NCBI RefSeq assembly: GCF_040645195.1
Contig: NZ_JBEYXW010000016.1
Span: 91,873-155,872, forward strand
DNA from: Prauserella_A sp040645195
Lineage (GTDB): Bacteria > Actinomycetota > Actinomycetes > Mycobacteriales > Pseudonocardiaceae
Direction of reading: 5' to 3'
DNA length: 64,000 nucleotides
Shown: piece by piece, positions 8,196 to 15,682 of the stretch
Layout of the letters: every line of letters begins with the position of its first letter
Numbering within the stretch: position 1 is the stretch's first letter
The notes under the pieces: generated by a model
What the model saw: only the letters and a program-made list of their open reading frames with translations
Database searches by the model: none
Told to the model about the DNA's origin: nothing
Position numbers and translations under genes: made by a program

Positions 8196-9259
8196 GGCGT
8201 TGCCGATCGGCTCGCGCCGGAGCGCTCGGCGGCTTCCGCGATCACCGGATCGAAGCGGGTGTCGAACTCCGCGCGGGCGTCCAGCCGCTGCGGCAGGTCA
8301 CCGGCTTCGGCGAGAATGTCGATGGTGCTCTGTTGTGTCGCGATCAGCGCGTCGTCCAGCGGTGGGAACGAGTACTCCCCTTCGGACTCGACGATCGCTC
8401 TGCCTTCGGCCGCGGTGAGATCCTGGCCGCGTACGTAGTAGGCGTCGATCCAGGCATCCACATTGTCCTGTGACCATTGTGCCGCGGCGACCCAGCGCTG
8501 GACGAAGTCCCGGATGGCGGCGGCCTTCGCGGGATCGGCCAGCGCCCCGCCGCGGGCGTAGAGGTATTGCAGTCCACTTGCGACGCCCTCGGTCTCCGAA
8601 TCGGGAACCGCGCTGGCACCGGCGTCGCGGTACTCGGTGAGGTAACGCGTGAAGTGCGGCTCGTTGAGCACCGCGACATCGACCTGGCCGGTGCGGATGG
8701 CATCGGGAAAGTCCGCTGCCTTCAAGGGAACCAGCTGGACATCGTCCGTGGTGAGCCCCGCCTTGCGGAGCGCGCGCAACACGTACGGCTGGCGCCCTGT
8801 GCCCTCGCCGTAGGTGATGCGCTTGCCCTTGAGATCGGCCAGCGTCGTCACGCGGACGCCTGGCGCGACGGCCATCCGGTAGTCGGGTAGCGCCTGCCGT
8901 TTCGCCGCGACGATCGGCACGGCCTCGCCGGAGGCGTGTGCCTGGATCGGCGGAGTGTCGCCGACGGCCGCGAGATCGACCGCGTCGGCCCGGATGGCCT
9001 CGAGTATCGACGGCCCGCCGAGGAAGTTCGCGTACTCCACCGAACTGGCCAGCTGGTCGTGTTCGCCCGATGCGCGCAGCAGGGTCTGCACCGCCTCGTT
9101 CTGGTCGGCGACGACGAGCTTCGTGCCGGATGGCACGGTGGTCGGCAGGGGCGTGTCCGTCGGCGGTGGTGCGCTGGCGTCCGTGGCGGGTGCGCATGCG
9201 GTGAAGGCCAATGCGGCGACGAGCGCAAGACCGATCCTGGTGGCGCGGCGGGAGAGCAT
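8192..9259 (-). CDS. ssuA: ABC transporter substrate-binding lipoprotein, SsuA-like
   Basis: This extracytoplasmic lipoprotein captures the substrate for the importer. The signal peptide (MLSRRATRIGLALVAALAF) ends at a lipobox with Cys at about residue 22 (FTAC). A Thr/Pro-rich linker follows, then the NMT1/SsuA fold with the conserved FLGGPSILEAIRADAVDLAAVGDTP-type segment that lines the ligand site. I chose the internal ATG at 9259; a TTG at 9295 would put 12 extra residues before a signal peptide and is unlikely. It is first in the operon, so a promoter should lie in 9260-9420, where I see no clear operator. Confidence 0.86.
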   Translation of the reverse strand: MLSRRATRIGLALVAALAFTACAPATDASAPPPTDTPLPTTVPSGTKLVVADQNEAVQTLLRASGEHDQLASSVEYANFLGGPSILEAIRADAVDLAAVGDTPPIQAHASGEAVPIVAAKRQALPDYRMAVAPGVRVTTLADLKGKRITYGEGTGRQPYVLRALRKAGLTTDDVQLVPLKAADFPDAIRTGQVDVAVLNEPHFTRYLTEYRDAGASAVPDSETEGVASGLQYLYARGGALADPAKAAAIRDFVQRWVAAAQWSQDNVDAWIDAYYVRGQDLTAAEGRAIVESEGEYSFPPLDDALIATQQSTIDILAEAGDLPQRLDARAEFDTRFDPVIAEAAERSGASRSATP

Positions 9260-9422
9260 GGCCGTGATCCTCAATGCGGCCCGTTCCCTGTACAAGAGCG
9301 GCTCACAGAATGAGAAAAATGGCGCGAAAACTAATGTGCAGAAAGAAAGTTAAGCGTGCGTACGAAAGCCGGATAGGTTGAACAGCGGCATCTCGTCGGG
9401 CGTCAAAGGATCGAGCCGAAAC

Positions 9423-10575
9423 CTAGAACGGTGGTGGGTCGTGGAGTGGTTCGGGTTCGCTGGTGTAGGTGTAGCCGCTGGGTGTGGTGATGGTGACGGC
9501 GGCGGTTTCGGGGTGTAGGTGGTAGGTCCACCCGGGCCGGTTTTTGAGCCGGTGGTGGCGGCGGCAGTAGTTGACGAGGTTGGTGTGGTCGGTGTTGCCG
9601 TGGCGGTTCCAGGGGGTGTGGTGGTCGTTGTCACCGAAGTGCGCCGGCCGGTGACATGACGGGAACCGGCATTCGCGATCCCGCACCCGCACGAACTCGT
9701 CGGTGAGCGCCGGTGGCCGATACTTGCGCCGTCCCACGTCGATCGGCGCTCCGGTGAGCGGATCGGTGACGATCCGCCGCCAGGTCGAGGAGGGCTGGTG
9801 GGCGATTTCACGGGCCACGTTGGCCGAAATCGGACCGTACCCCGCCAACTGTGCGGGGTTGTCGTTCAATCCGGCCAGGGTGGTCAGGTCGACGTAAACA
9901 TGGACATCGGCCTTCGCCCTCGAACCGTCGGTGTTCGTGCCGAGCAGGAGTTCGGCGAAGACGTCGGCCCGAAGTTGGTCGAGAGTGCGGGATTCGTTGC
10001 CGCCACGCAGGGTACGGGCCATCCGGTCGATCCGAGCGTAGGCGGATGAGGCGACCTCGGCGGGCAGATCGGCGAGCAATGTGGACATGCCGTCCTCGCC
10101 GGGTAGCAACTGCACCGACCGTTCCGCCCGACGGTGGGCCGCCCGCCGGGCGGGCCCTGCAGGATCGGTCTTCATTGCCCAGTAGGCAGCAACCCGTCGC
10201 ACCTGGTGAGGGTTCTTGCCTTCAAGCCGAGGAGCGACAGCAGAGTCAACCTCCCGAGCCTGCGAGTCGTCGAGCCACGCGGTAGCGCTGGCCACCTTCG
10301 AAGCCCGATAGGAATCGACAAACACCGGACTCCATAGCAGCCAAAGTCTCCGGCAGCCGATGGACCAAGGTGGTAGACAAATCCACAACCCGCCGAGCAT
10401 GCTGCTCACTAACCGACAACAGCAATGCCAACTCGGCAGCCACATCGGGAGCATGCCCCCGATCCTCATCCAGCGAGTTGATCGCCTGATGCAACGAGGC
10501 ATCAACCCACATCTTGATCCGATTGAGAGCCAAGATCCGATCCGGAATCTGTTGGTCTAGCGAGAAATCCCCCAC
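9423..10575 (-). pseudogene. DUF222/HNH endonuclease (13E12 family), frameshifted
   Basis: This is a member of the 13E12 repeat family: an N-terminal DUF222 region and a C-terminal HNH nuclease (CRFPSCHRPAHFGDNDHHTPW, then NLVNYCRRHH). The reading frame breaks at 10320-10322: where the intact homologue at 56.8 kb reads GGTGTTGTGGATTC, this copy reads GGTGTTTGTCGATTC, one extra T. The first 85 residues (to AAMESGV) are in one frame and the rest (VDSYRASKVA to the stop) in another. Everything else is well preserved, so the change is recent or is a sequencing error in a T run. The GTG at 10575 sits 6 bases after a TATGAT box, so the message would be leaderless. Confidence 0.9.
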
Positions 10576-10581
10576 GAACCG

Positions 10582-10610
10582 ATCATACCGCACTGCGTAG
10601 CGAACTACAA
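10582..10610 (-). promoter_or_regulatory. Promoter of the frameshifted HNH gene
   Basis: Read on the minus strand, TTGTAG (10605-10610), a 17-base spacer and TATGAT (10582-10587) are followed 6 bases later by the GTG start, so transcription should begin at or next to the start codon. The other HNH copy has the same two hexamers in the same place. Confidence 0.6.
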
Positions 10611-10623
10611 GGCGGCCTGACAG

Positions 10624-10727
10624 CGATACCCGGACCGTGGGGAACTGTCGCTAGTAGACAGTGGCAAAACTCAACCACAGGAGCGACAGTTTCACACGGC
10701 GCTCCGAAGGCGTGCCTGAAACCCAAC
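10624..10727 (-). repeat. 104-bp leader repeat, copy 1 (upstream of HNH gene)
   Basis: This block matches 56642-56745 on the opposite strand over 104 bases with about four differences. It starts GTTGGGTTTCAGGCACGCC (minus strand) and ends CACGGTCCGGGTATCG. It contains the perfect inverted repeat AACTGTCGCT / AGCGACAGTT (10643-10652 and 10682-10691) around a 29-base centre. It is noncoding and lies just upstream of the promoter of the HNH gene. Confidence 0.88.
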
Positions 10728-10761
10728 CACCCCAACCACAAACACCTCAACGACCCCAACG

Positions 10762-11358
10762 CTAATCGCCCCCACCCACCTCCCGCGCCACACGCGACAG
10801 CCGCAACCGGTAGCCCGCCCACCACTGCGGGGTGGTGCCCGGTGGCAGGTTGTCGACGTCCTGCCGCAACCCGACGGCGCCGTCGATGAGTTCGCGGACG
10901 ATGTCCGCATGCCCGGCGTGCCGGTGGGTCTCAGCGGTCATGTGCACCAGGATCTGGTGCAGGGTCACCTGGCTGCGTTCCCGTGGCCAGTGCGGTACCT
11001 CGCCGACCGCGTCGAGCCCGAGCCTCTCGATGGTCGCGTCCGAGTGTGCCCATACCCGGCGGTACAGTCCGACGATCTGCTCCCGCGACTCGTCGGCCGT
11101 CGCCCACATGTCCGCGTTGGGTTCGGCATCGTCGCTCAGCCAGGGCAGCGCTTCGGGGAACGGTCGGCCGAACACGCCGCCGAAGTACCCCGCCTCGCAG
11201 CCCGCCAGGTGCTTGACCAGACCCAGCAGGTTCGTGCCGGTGGGTGTCAGCGGGCGGCGGATGTCGTATTCACCGAGTCCGTCGAGTTTCCACAACATGG
11301 CGTCCCGGGCAGTGCGGAGGTAACGGTGCAGGGTCGCTTTCGCCTCAGGCAGAGTCAT
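10762..11358 (-). CDS. DinB/DUF664 family protein
   Basis: This 198-residue protein is of the DinB/DUF664 four-helix-bundle fold, some members of which are metal-dependent thiol transferases. Candidate metal ligands are the His in VKHLAGCEAGYF near residue 49 and the two in HMTAETHRHAGHADIVREL near 145, spaced as in DinB proteins. I chose the ATG at 11358 (MTLPEAKATLHRYL), the standard family start; the frame stays open upstream but that part is unlike the family. It stands alone, divergent from the small membrane protein at 11474. The substrate is not known. Confidence 0.85.
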   Translation of the reverse strand: MTLPEAKATLHRYLRTARDAMLWKLDGLGEYDIRRPLTPTGTNLLGLVKHLAGCEAGYFGGVFGRPFPEALPWLSDDAEPNADMWATADESREQIVGLYRRVWAHSDATIERLGLDAVGEVPHWPRERSQVTLHQILVHMTAETHRHAGHADIVRELIDGAVGLRQDVDNLPPGTTPQWWAGYRLRLSRVAREVGGGD

Positions 11359-11473
11359 GCCGGACAGGTTCTCACCTACCGGTAAGCCCCCCACTCCGGG
11401 GCGGCCAACGCGTGTCTCACCAGCGTCGCCTGTGCGACACTGAAAGGACAGCCGCTGGCTCGAGGGAGTCGAC

Positions 11474-11707
11474 ATGGCCCAGCGAACACCACGGCACACC
11501 CAAGGCACGCGGGCCAGGGTGCCTGCGAAGCTGATCGTGGCCGCGATCCTGATCGTGATCGCACTGATCTTCATCCTGCAGAACCGGCAGAACATCCAGA
11601 TCTACCTGCTCACCGCTACATTAAGCGGTCCACTGTGGGCGGTACTGGTGGGTGTGGTGGTGCTGGGCGGGCTCACCGGCTTCCTGCTTGCTCGCGGCAG
11701 GCGCTGA
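11474..11707 (+). CDS. LapA-domain (DUF1049) small membrane protein
   Basis: This 77-residue protein has a basic Arg/Thr-rich head of about 17 residues and two hydrophobic helices (about 19-36 and 49-69) joined by the short segment LQNRQNIQIYLLT, which is typical of LapA/DUF1049 proteins. The family is named for a lipopolysaccharide assembly factor, but in Gram-positive actinobacteria its role is unknown. The ATG is supported by GAGGGAGTCGAC just upstream. It is convergent with the potassium channel gene, 10 bases away. Confidence 0.82.
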   Translation: MAQRTPRHTQGTRARVPAKLIVAAILIVIALIFILQNRQNIQIYLLTATLSGPLWAVLVGVVVLGGLTGFLLARGRR

Positions 11708-11717
11708 GGCGCCCCCG

Positions 11718-12278
11718 TCAGTGGCGACCGCGACGCTCCTCGGGGGGACGTTGCTGGCCACGCTGCACGGCGGTGAGAATGACGCGCAGCACCACGCCGA
11801 GGATCAGCAGGTTGCCGATCATCTGCGTCATGACGACGACCCGCGCGGTTTGCGTCACCGGAACGATGTCCCCGAAGCCGACGGTGCTGAAAACCGTGAC
11901 CACGAAGTACAACGCGTCGGTGCGCGTGAGTCCCGTGTTGAAGCTTCCCGGCTGGGCGGCGGCGACGATCGAGTACGCGCTGGCGTACACGAGCAGGAAC
12001 ATGGCCACCACGAGGGCGAGCGCCTGGATGCCCTGCAGCGTCGGAAACGGCGAGCGCAGGATCAGCCGGATCTCCCATGCCACCACGGCCACGACCACGA
12101 GCAGGCCAAGTACCAGGACCGTGACGGCGGTGCCGTCGAGGCGCTGGCCGACGGGTATCACGTAGTACACCACCACCAGCACCGCGACCGTCACAAGCGG
12201 GCGGATCACGGCCAGCAGCACCACCCGCCTGCGTTGTGCCCTGGTGAGTTGGCCCGGGCCGGAAGGACTCGTGCTCAT
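11718..12278 (-). CDS. Two-helix potassium channel (Ion_trans_2) protein
   Basis: This 186-residue membrane protein is a probable potassium channel. Helices are predicted at about residues 22-43, 50-70 and 84-104, then the pore loop with the selectivity filter TVGFGD near residue 137, then a last helix at 150-168. There is no RCK/TrkA_N regulatory domain; the protein ends in a short charged tail. It lies 4 bases downstream of the SHOCT-type gene and is probably in the same transcript. Confidence 0.88.
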   Translation of the reverse strand: MSTSPSGPGQLTRAQRRRVVLLAVIRPLVTVAVLVVVYYVIPVGQRLDGTAVTVLVLGLLVVVAVVAWEIRLILRSPFPTLQGIQALALVVAMFLLVYASAYSIVAAAQPGSFNTGLTRTDALYFVVTVFSTVGFGDIVPVTQTARVVVMTQMIGNLLILGVVLRVILTAVQRGQQRPPEERRGRH

Positions 12279-12282
12279 CTCG

Positions 12283-12693
12283 TCAACGGGCGAGCGCCTT
12301 CTGCTTGAGCGTCTCGTACTCCTCGCTGTTGATCGCGCCCGTGTCGAGAAGTTGCTTGGCCTTGGCGATCTGCTCTGTCGCGCCGTCGCCGGATGAGGAC
12401 ACCGTGCGGACGTAGTCGTCGAACTGGGATTGGGCGGTCTGTGCTTCGGCCCTGCGCCGCTCGCCCATGTGCTTGCCCTCGGCGATCAGGTAGATGAGCA
12501 CGCCAACGAACGGCAGCACCAGCACCAGCACCACCCAGCCGGCCTTGCCCCAGCCGGAGACGTCCGAACGGCGGAAGAGATCGCCGAAGATGACGATCAG
12601 GAGCCAGAACCAGATCACCCACCCGAAGAAGACCAGCATCGTCCACACCAGGTTCAGGAATGGGTACTCCGAAGTCGCTTGCGCCAATGTCAT
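12283..12693 (-). CDS. PLD-nuclease-N / SHOCT membrane protein
   Basis: This 136-residue protein has two N-terminal helices (about residues 13-37 and 47-67) of the PLDc_N type, a charged middle stretch and a C-terminal SHOCT motif (EQIAKAKQLLDTGAINSEEYETLKQKAL), a short helical hairpin found at the end of many unrelated membrane proteins. AGGAGG stands 4 bases before the ATG at 12693, which settles the start. The function is unknown. It is the first gene of a two-gene unit with the potassium channel. The 293 bases upstream (12694-12986) hold no convincing gene. Confidence 0.82.
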   Translation of the reverse strand: MTLAQATSEYPFLNLVWTMLVFFGWVIWFWLLIVIFGDLFRRSDVSGWGKAGWVVLVLVLPFVGVLIYLIAEGKHMGERRRAEAQTAQSQFDDYVRTVSSSGDGATEQIAKAKQLLDTGAINSEEYETLKQKALAR

Positions 12694-12986
12694 GACTCCT
12701 CCTTCAGCGCGAACGCGTGCGCCGGCGCGGCGCGCCGTCACCCCCTTTCGTATGTCGGCCGGCGCGAGCCGCTCCTCACCTCGATCAGGTGAGTTGAGTG
12801 GTCACCCGTCGGTCGCCACCGCTCCCGGGTCTGGGCCCATGCCTCGATGTGCAGATCCGCGTTGTGAGCGGGCGCCCTGGTGCCGCCGACGAGGGGGCTC
12901 GCTCCGATGCCATCCAGTGCGCGTGGCGCATGCGCGGCAGCGTCGGCGACAGCCGCGTTCCCCGACACCACCCGCGCCGGGTGAGG

Positions 12987-15614
12987 TCAGGTGAGCCCGA
13001 GTTCGCGTGCGGCAACCACGGCGGCTCGCCGGTTGTTCACCCCGAGCTTGGCGTAGATGGCGCGGACGTGGGTCTTCACGGTGTTCACCGAGACCAGCAG
13101 TTCGGAGGCGACCTCGTCGAGCGGGCGGGGCGAGGTCAGCCGGGCGAGCACGGCGTGCTCCCGGCCGGTGAGCACACCGTTCGCCTGCCCGCCCTCGACG
13201 TCCGCGAGAACCCGGCGCACCCGGGACGCGAAAGCATCCGCGTCCCCGAACCCGCCGATCTGGTCGAGCAGCAGCGTGCGAACCGCGGGATCGGCATAGG
13301 CGAAGCACCGGATGGCCTCGTGTGGTGCGGCCAGCGAGAGTGCCGTGCCGAGGGCACGCCTGGCGTGGGTGCGCCGCCCCGCGTGGAGGGACACGGCGGC
13401 CTCGGACAGGCGGCACTCGATCTCGGTCAGCGCGACCAGCCGCGGCGCGGACCCGCTGAGGGCTTCCCGCAGCGCCCGGTCCGTCGCGGCCAGATCGCCC
13501 CTGGCGAAATGGGTCCTGGCCGTCATCAGCTGCGCTTCCGCGGTGACGCCACAACGTTGCACGTACCACTCGCAGACCTCACGCGCGAGTGCGAACTCCG
13601 CCACGGACAGCGCGCACTGGTGCTCGATCGCCGCCGCGACAGCCGACAGCTCGTGTGGGATGTGTAGCTCGGCCGCCTGGTGGCGCGCGGCCTGCAGCAG
13701 CCTCAACCCTGGCAACCGGGAGCCGAGATCGAACCGGGCGGCACCCGTGAGGACACCGGCCAGGAAGTGCACCACCGGCTGTTCCGCGTTGGCGATCCGC
13801 GTCGCGGCATCGAGTGCCATGCGGGGGCGCAGGTGCAGCAGCCGGGCGAGGCCGAGCAGGCCGTACCCGGCCGCGAGCCACGGAGACCGCTGCCAGCCGT
13901 TCTCGTCGGCCATCGCGATCGCCTGGGCGCAGGCTCGTTCCGTCGCCGCGTAGTCACCGGCTACAGCGGACAGTGCGGCCAGCGCGACGTGGTTGTGCAG
14001 CACGAGATAGTCGAGATCCTGCTCGCTCGCCAGCCGGTTGGCGACCTGCAGTTCCCGCAGCGCCGCCGCGCGATCGTTGTCCCGGATCAGGCGGACACTG
14101 CGATCCAGTCGGATCCACGCGTGCGTTCCCGCTGGCTCGGCGGACTCGGCGATCTGGTCCGGTCGCCCGTCGAGTGGGTCGGACATCCGTCCACATGCGA
14201 GCGCGTGAGCGGAGACGACGAGGCGTCGCAAGGCCACCAGATCGCTGTCCGGTGTGGACGGCCACGCCACGCCACAGCGGGCGATATCGGACTCCGCGGC
14301 CGCCAGCTCACCGAGCTCCAGGTGTGCCAGGGCGGAGTAGAGGCACAGCATCGGATCGTTGCGCACCAGCTCGGTGCCCGCGATCGCGAGCGCACGCAGC
14401 ACCAGGTCCGCCTGGCCCCGCAGCAGGATGCCGACGGCGAGGTCTCGCAGCAGTTCCACGAGTGCTGCCGCGTTGCCGGTCTCCTCGGCGTGGTGCAATG
14501 CCTCCAGCGGGAAGCCTTCCGCCGCAAACCATTTCGCCGCGACGCCGTGCAGCACGCCGACCAGCTCGGGACTGTGCCGGTGCAGATCGGCTCGCAGATA
14601 CGACCGCAGCAACGGATGGATGCGGTACCACTGGTGCTCTTCGCCCACCTGGACGACCAGCGAGCTCTCCCGTTCCAACTCGGCCAGCACACCACCGGCG
14701 TCCGGTCTGCCGGACAGTGTCGCGGCCAGCTGCGGTGCCACCACGTCGCCGACGCTGAGTACCCGCAACAGGTTGCGCGTCTCGTCCGGTAGCCGCGCGA
14801 GGACCTCGCCGACCAGGAAGTCCGCGATCGCCTGGTCGCTGCTGGCGAAGTCGGCGAGGAACGCCTCGGGATCGCCTGCCTTCCACAGTGAACGGGAGGC
14901 GAGCCGCAGGCCGGCGACCCAGCCGTCGGTCTGCTCCACGAGCCGGCGCAACTGGTCATCGGTGAGCACGACTCCCGTGTCCCGCAACAACTCCCCGGCT
15001 TCGGCGACGGAGAAACGCAGGTGGCTCATACGAATCTCGTTGAGCCGTCCCTGTACCCGTAAGCGCGCCAGCGGTAACGGTGGATCGGACCGGCTGGACA
15101 GCACGAGACGGAGGTTCCTCGGCTGGTGCCGGATCAGCGTTGTCAGGACATGCACCGTTTCGGCCCCGGATACCTCCTGCACGTCGTCCAGAACGAGATG
15201 CAGACGGCCGGGTAGCACCTCGATGGCGTCGAGGAGGTCCGCCAGAAACCCCATCGCGTCGGGCTCGCGGGGTGGCGTCAGCGTCCGTACGGCGCAGTCG
15301 GCAGGAACGGCGGCGCAGTCGCAGATCGCGGCGAGTACCGCAGTGAGGAAACGCTCCGCGCAGTCGTCGTCGCTGTCCAGCGCGATCCATGCCTTGTCCG
15401 CCTTGCCGGTCGAGCTGACCCAGTCGGCGAGCAGGAACGTCTTGCCGTACCCGGCGGGGGCACAGACCAGCGTCACATCGGAGGCCGCGACAGCGTGTCC
15501 CAGCTGATCCAGCAGCCGCGGCCGCGCCACGACAGTCGCTGGCACCCGTGGTGCGGCGAGCTTGGCGTGCGGCAGCCGCCACCTTCGTGGCCGGTCGTGA
15601 CCGATGTCCTTCAT
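12987..15614 (-). CDS. LuxR-family ATPase regulator (MalT/LAL type), first of two
   Basis: This large STAND-type transcription activator has 875 residues. The N-terminal NTPase has Walker A APAGYGKTFL near residue 57 and a Walker B-like LHLVLDDVQEV near 145. A long TPR-like helical middle follows, and the end carries a LuxR helix-turn-helix (LTGREHAVLARL ... SVNTVKTHVRAIYAKLGV) at about 810-870. I chose the ATG at 15614 (MKDIGHDRP). It lies 68 bases downstream of a paralogue in the same orientation, so the pair arose by duplication or joint transfer. MalT-type proteins bind an inducer in the helical region; nothing here identifies it. Confidence 0.88.
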   Translation of the reverse strand: MKDIGHDRPRRWRLPHAKLAAPRVPATVVARPRLLDQLGHAVAASDVTLVCAPAGYGKTFLLADWVSSTGKADKAWIALDSDDDCAERFLTAVLAAICDCAAVPADCAVRTLTPPREPDAMGFLADLLDAIEVLPGRLHLVLDDVQEVSGAETVHVLTTLIRHQPRNLRLVLSSRSDPPLPLARLRVQGRLNEIRMSHLRFSVAEAGELLRDTGVVLTDDQLRRLVEQTDGWVAGLRLASRSLWKAGDPEAFLADFASSDQAIADFLVGEVLARLPDETRNLLRVLSVGDVVAPQLAATLSGRPDAGGVLAELERESSLVVQVGEEHQWYRIHPLLRSYLRADLHRHSPELVGVLHGVAAKWFAAEGFPLEALHHAEETGNAAALVELLRDLAVGILLRGQADLVLRALAIAGTELVRNDPMLCLYSALAHLELGELAAAESDIARCGVAWPSTPDSDLVALRRLVVSAHALACGRMSDPLDGRPDQIAESAEPAGTHAWIRLDRSVRLIRDNDRAAALRELQVANRLASEQDLDYLVLHNHVALAALSAVAGDYAATERACAQAIAMADENGWQRSPWLAAGYGLLGLARLLHLRPRMALDAATRIANAEQPVVHFLAGVLTGAARFDLGSRLPGLRLLQAARHQAAELHIPHELSAVAAAIEHQCALSVAEFALAREVCEWYVQRCGVTAEAQLMTARTHFARGDLAATDRALREALSGSAPRLVALTEIECRLSEAAVSLHAGRRTHARRALGTALSLAAPHEAIRCFAYADPAVRTLLLDQIGGFGDADAFASRVRRVLADVEGGQANGVLTGREHAVLARLTSPRPLDEVASELLVSVNTVKTHVRAIYAKLGVNNRRAAVVAARELGLT

Positions 15615-15682
15615 TGTTGTGACGCTATGGATGCGCGCAAAATGGTCACTAGGGTCCAACGGCACAACCGCGCAGGGCCCGA

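Noticed and set aside
12694..12986. Small gene between the SHOCT protein and the first LuxR-type regulator
   Set aside because: A 77-codon minus-strand frame exists but has no ribosome site, no motif and biased composition.
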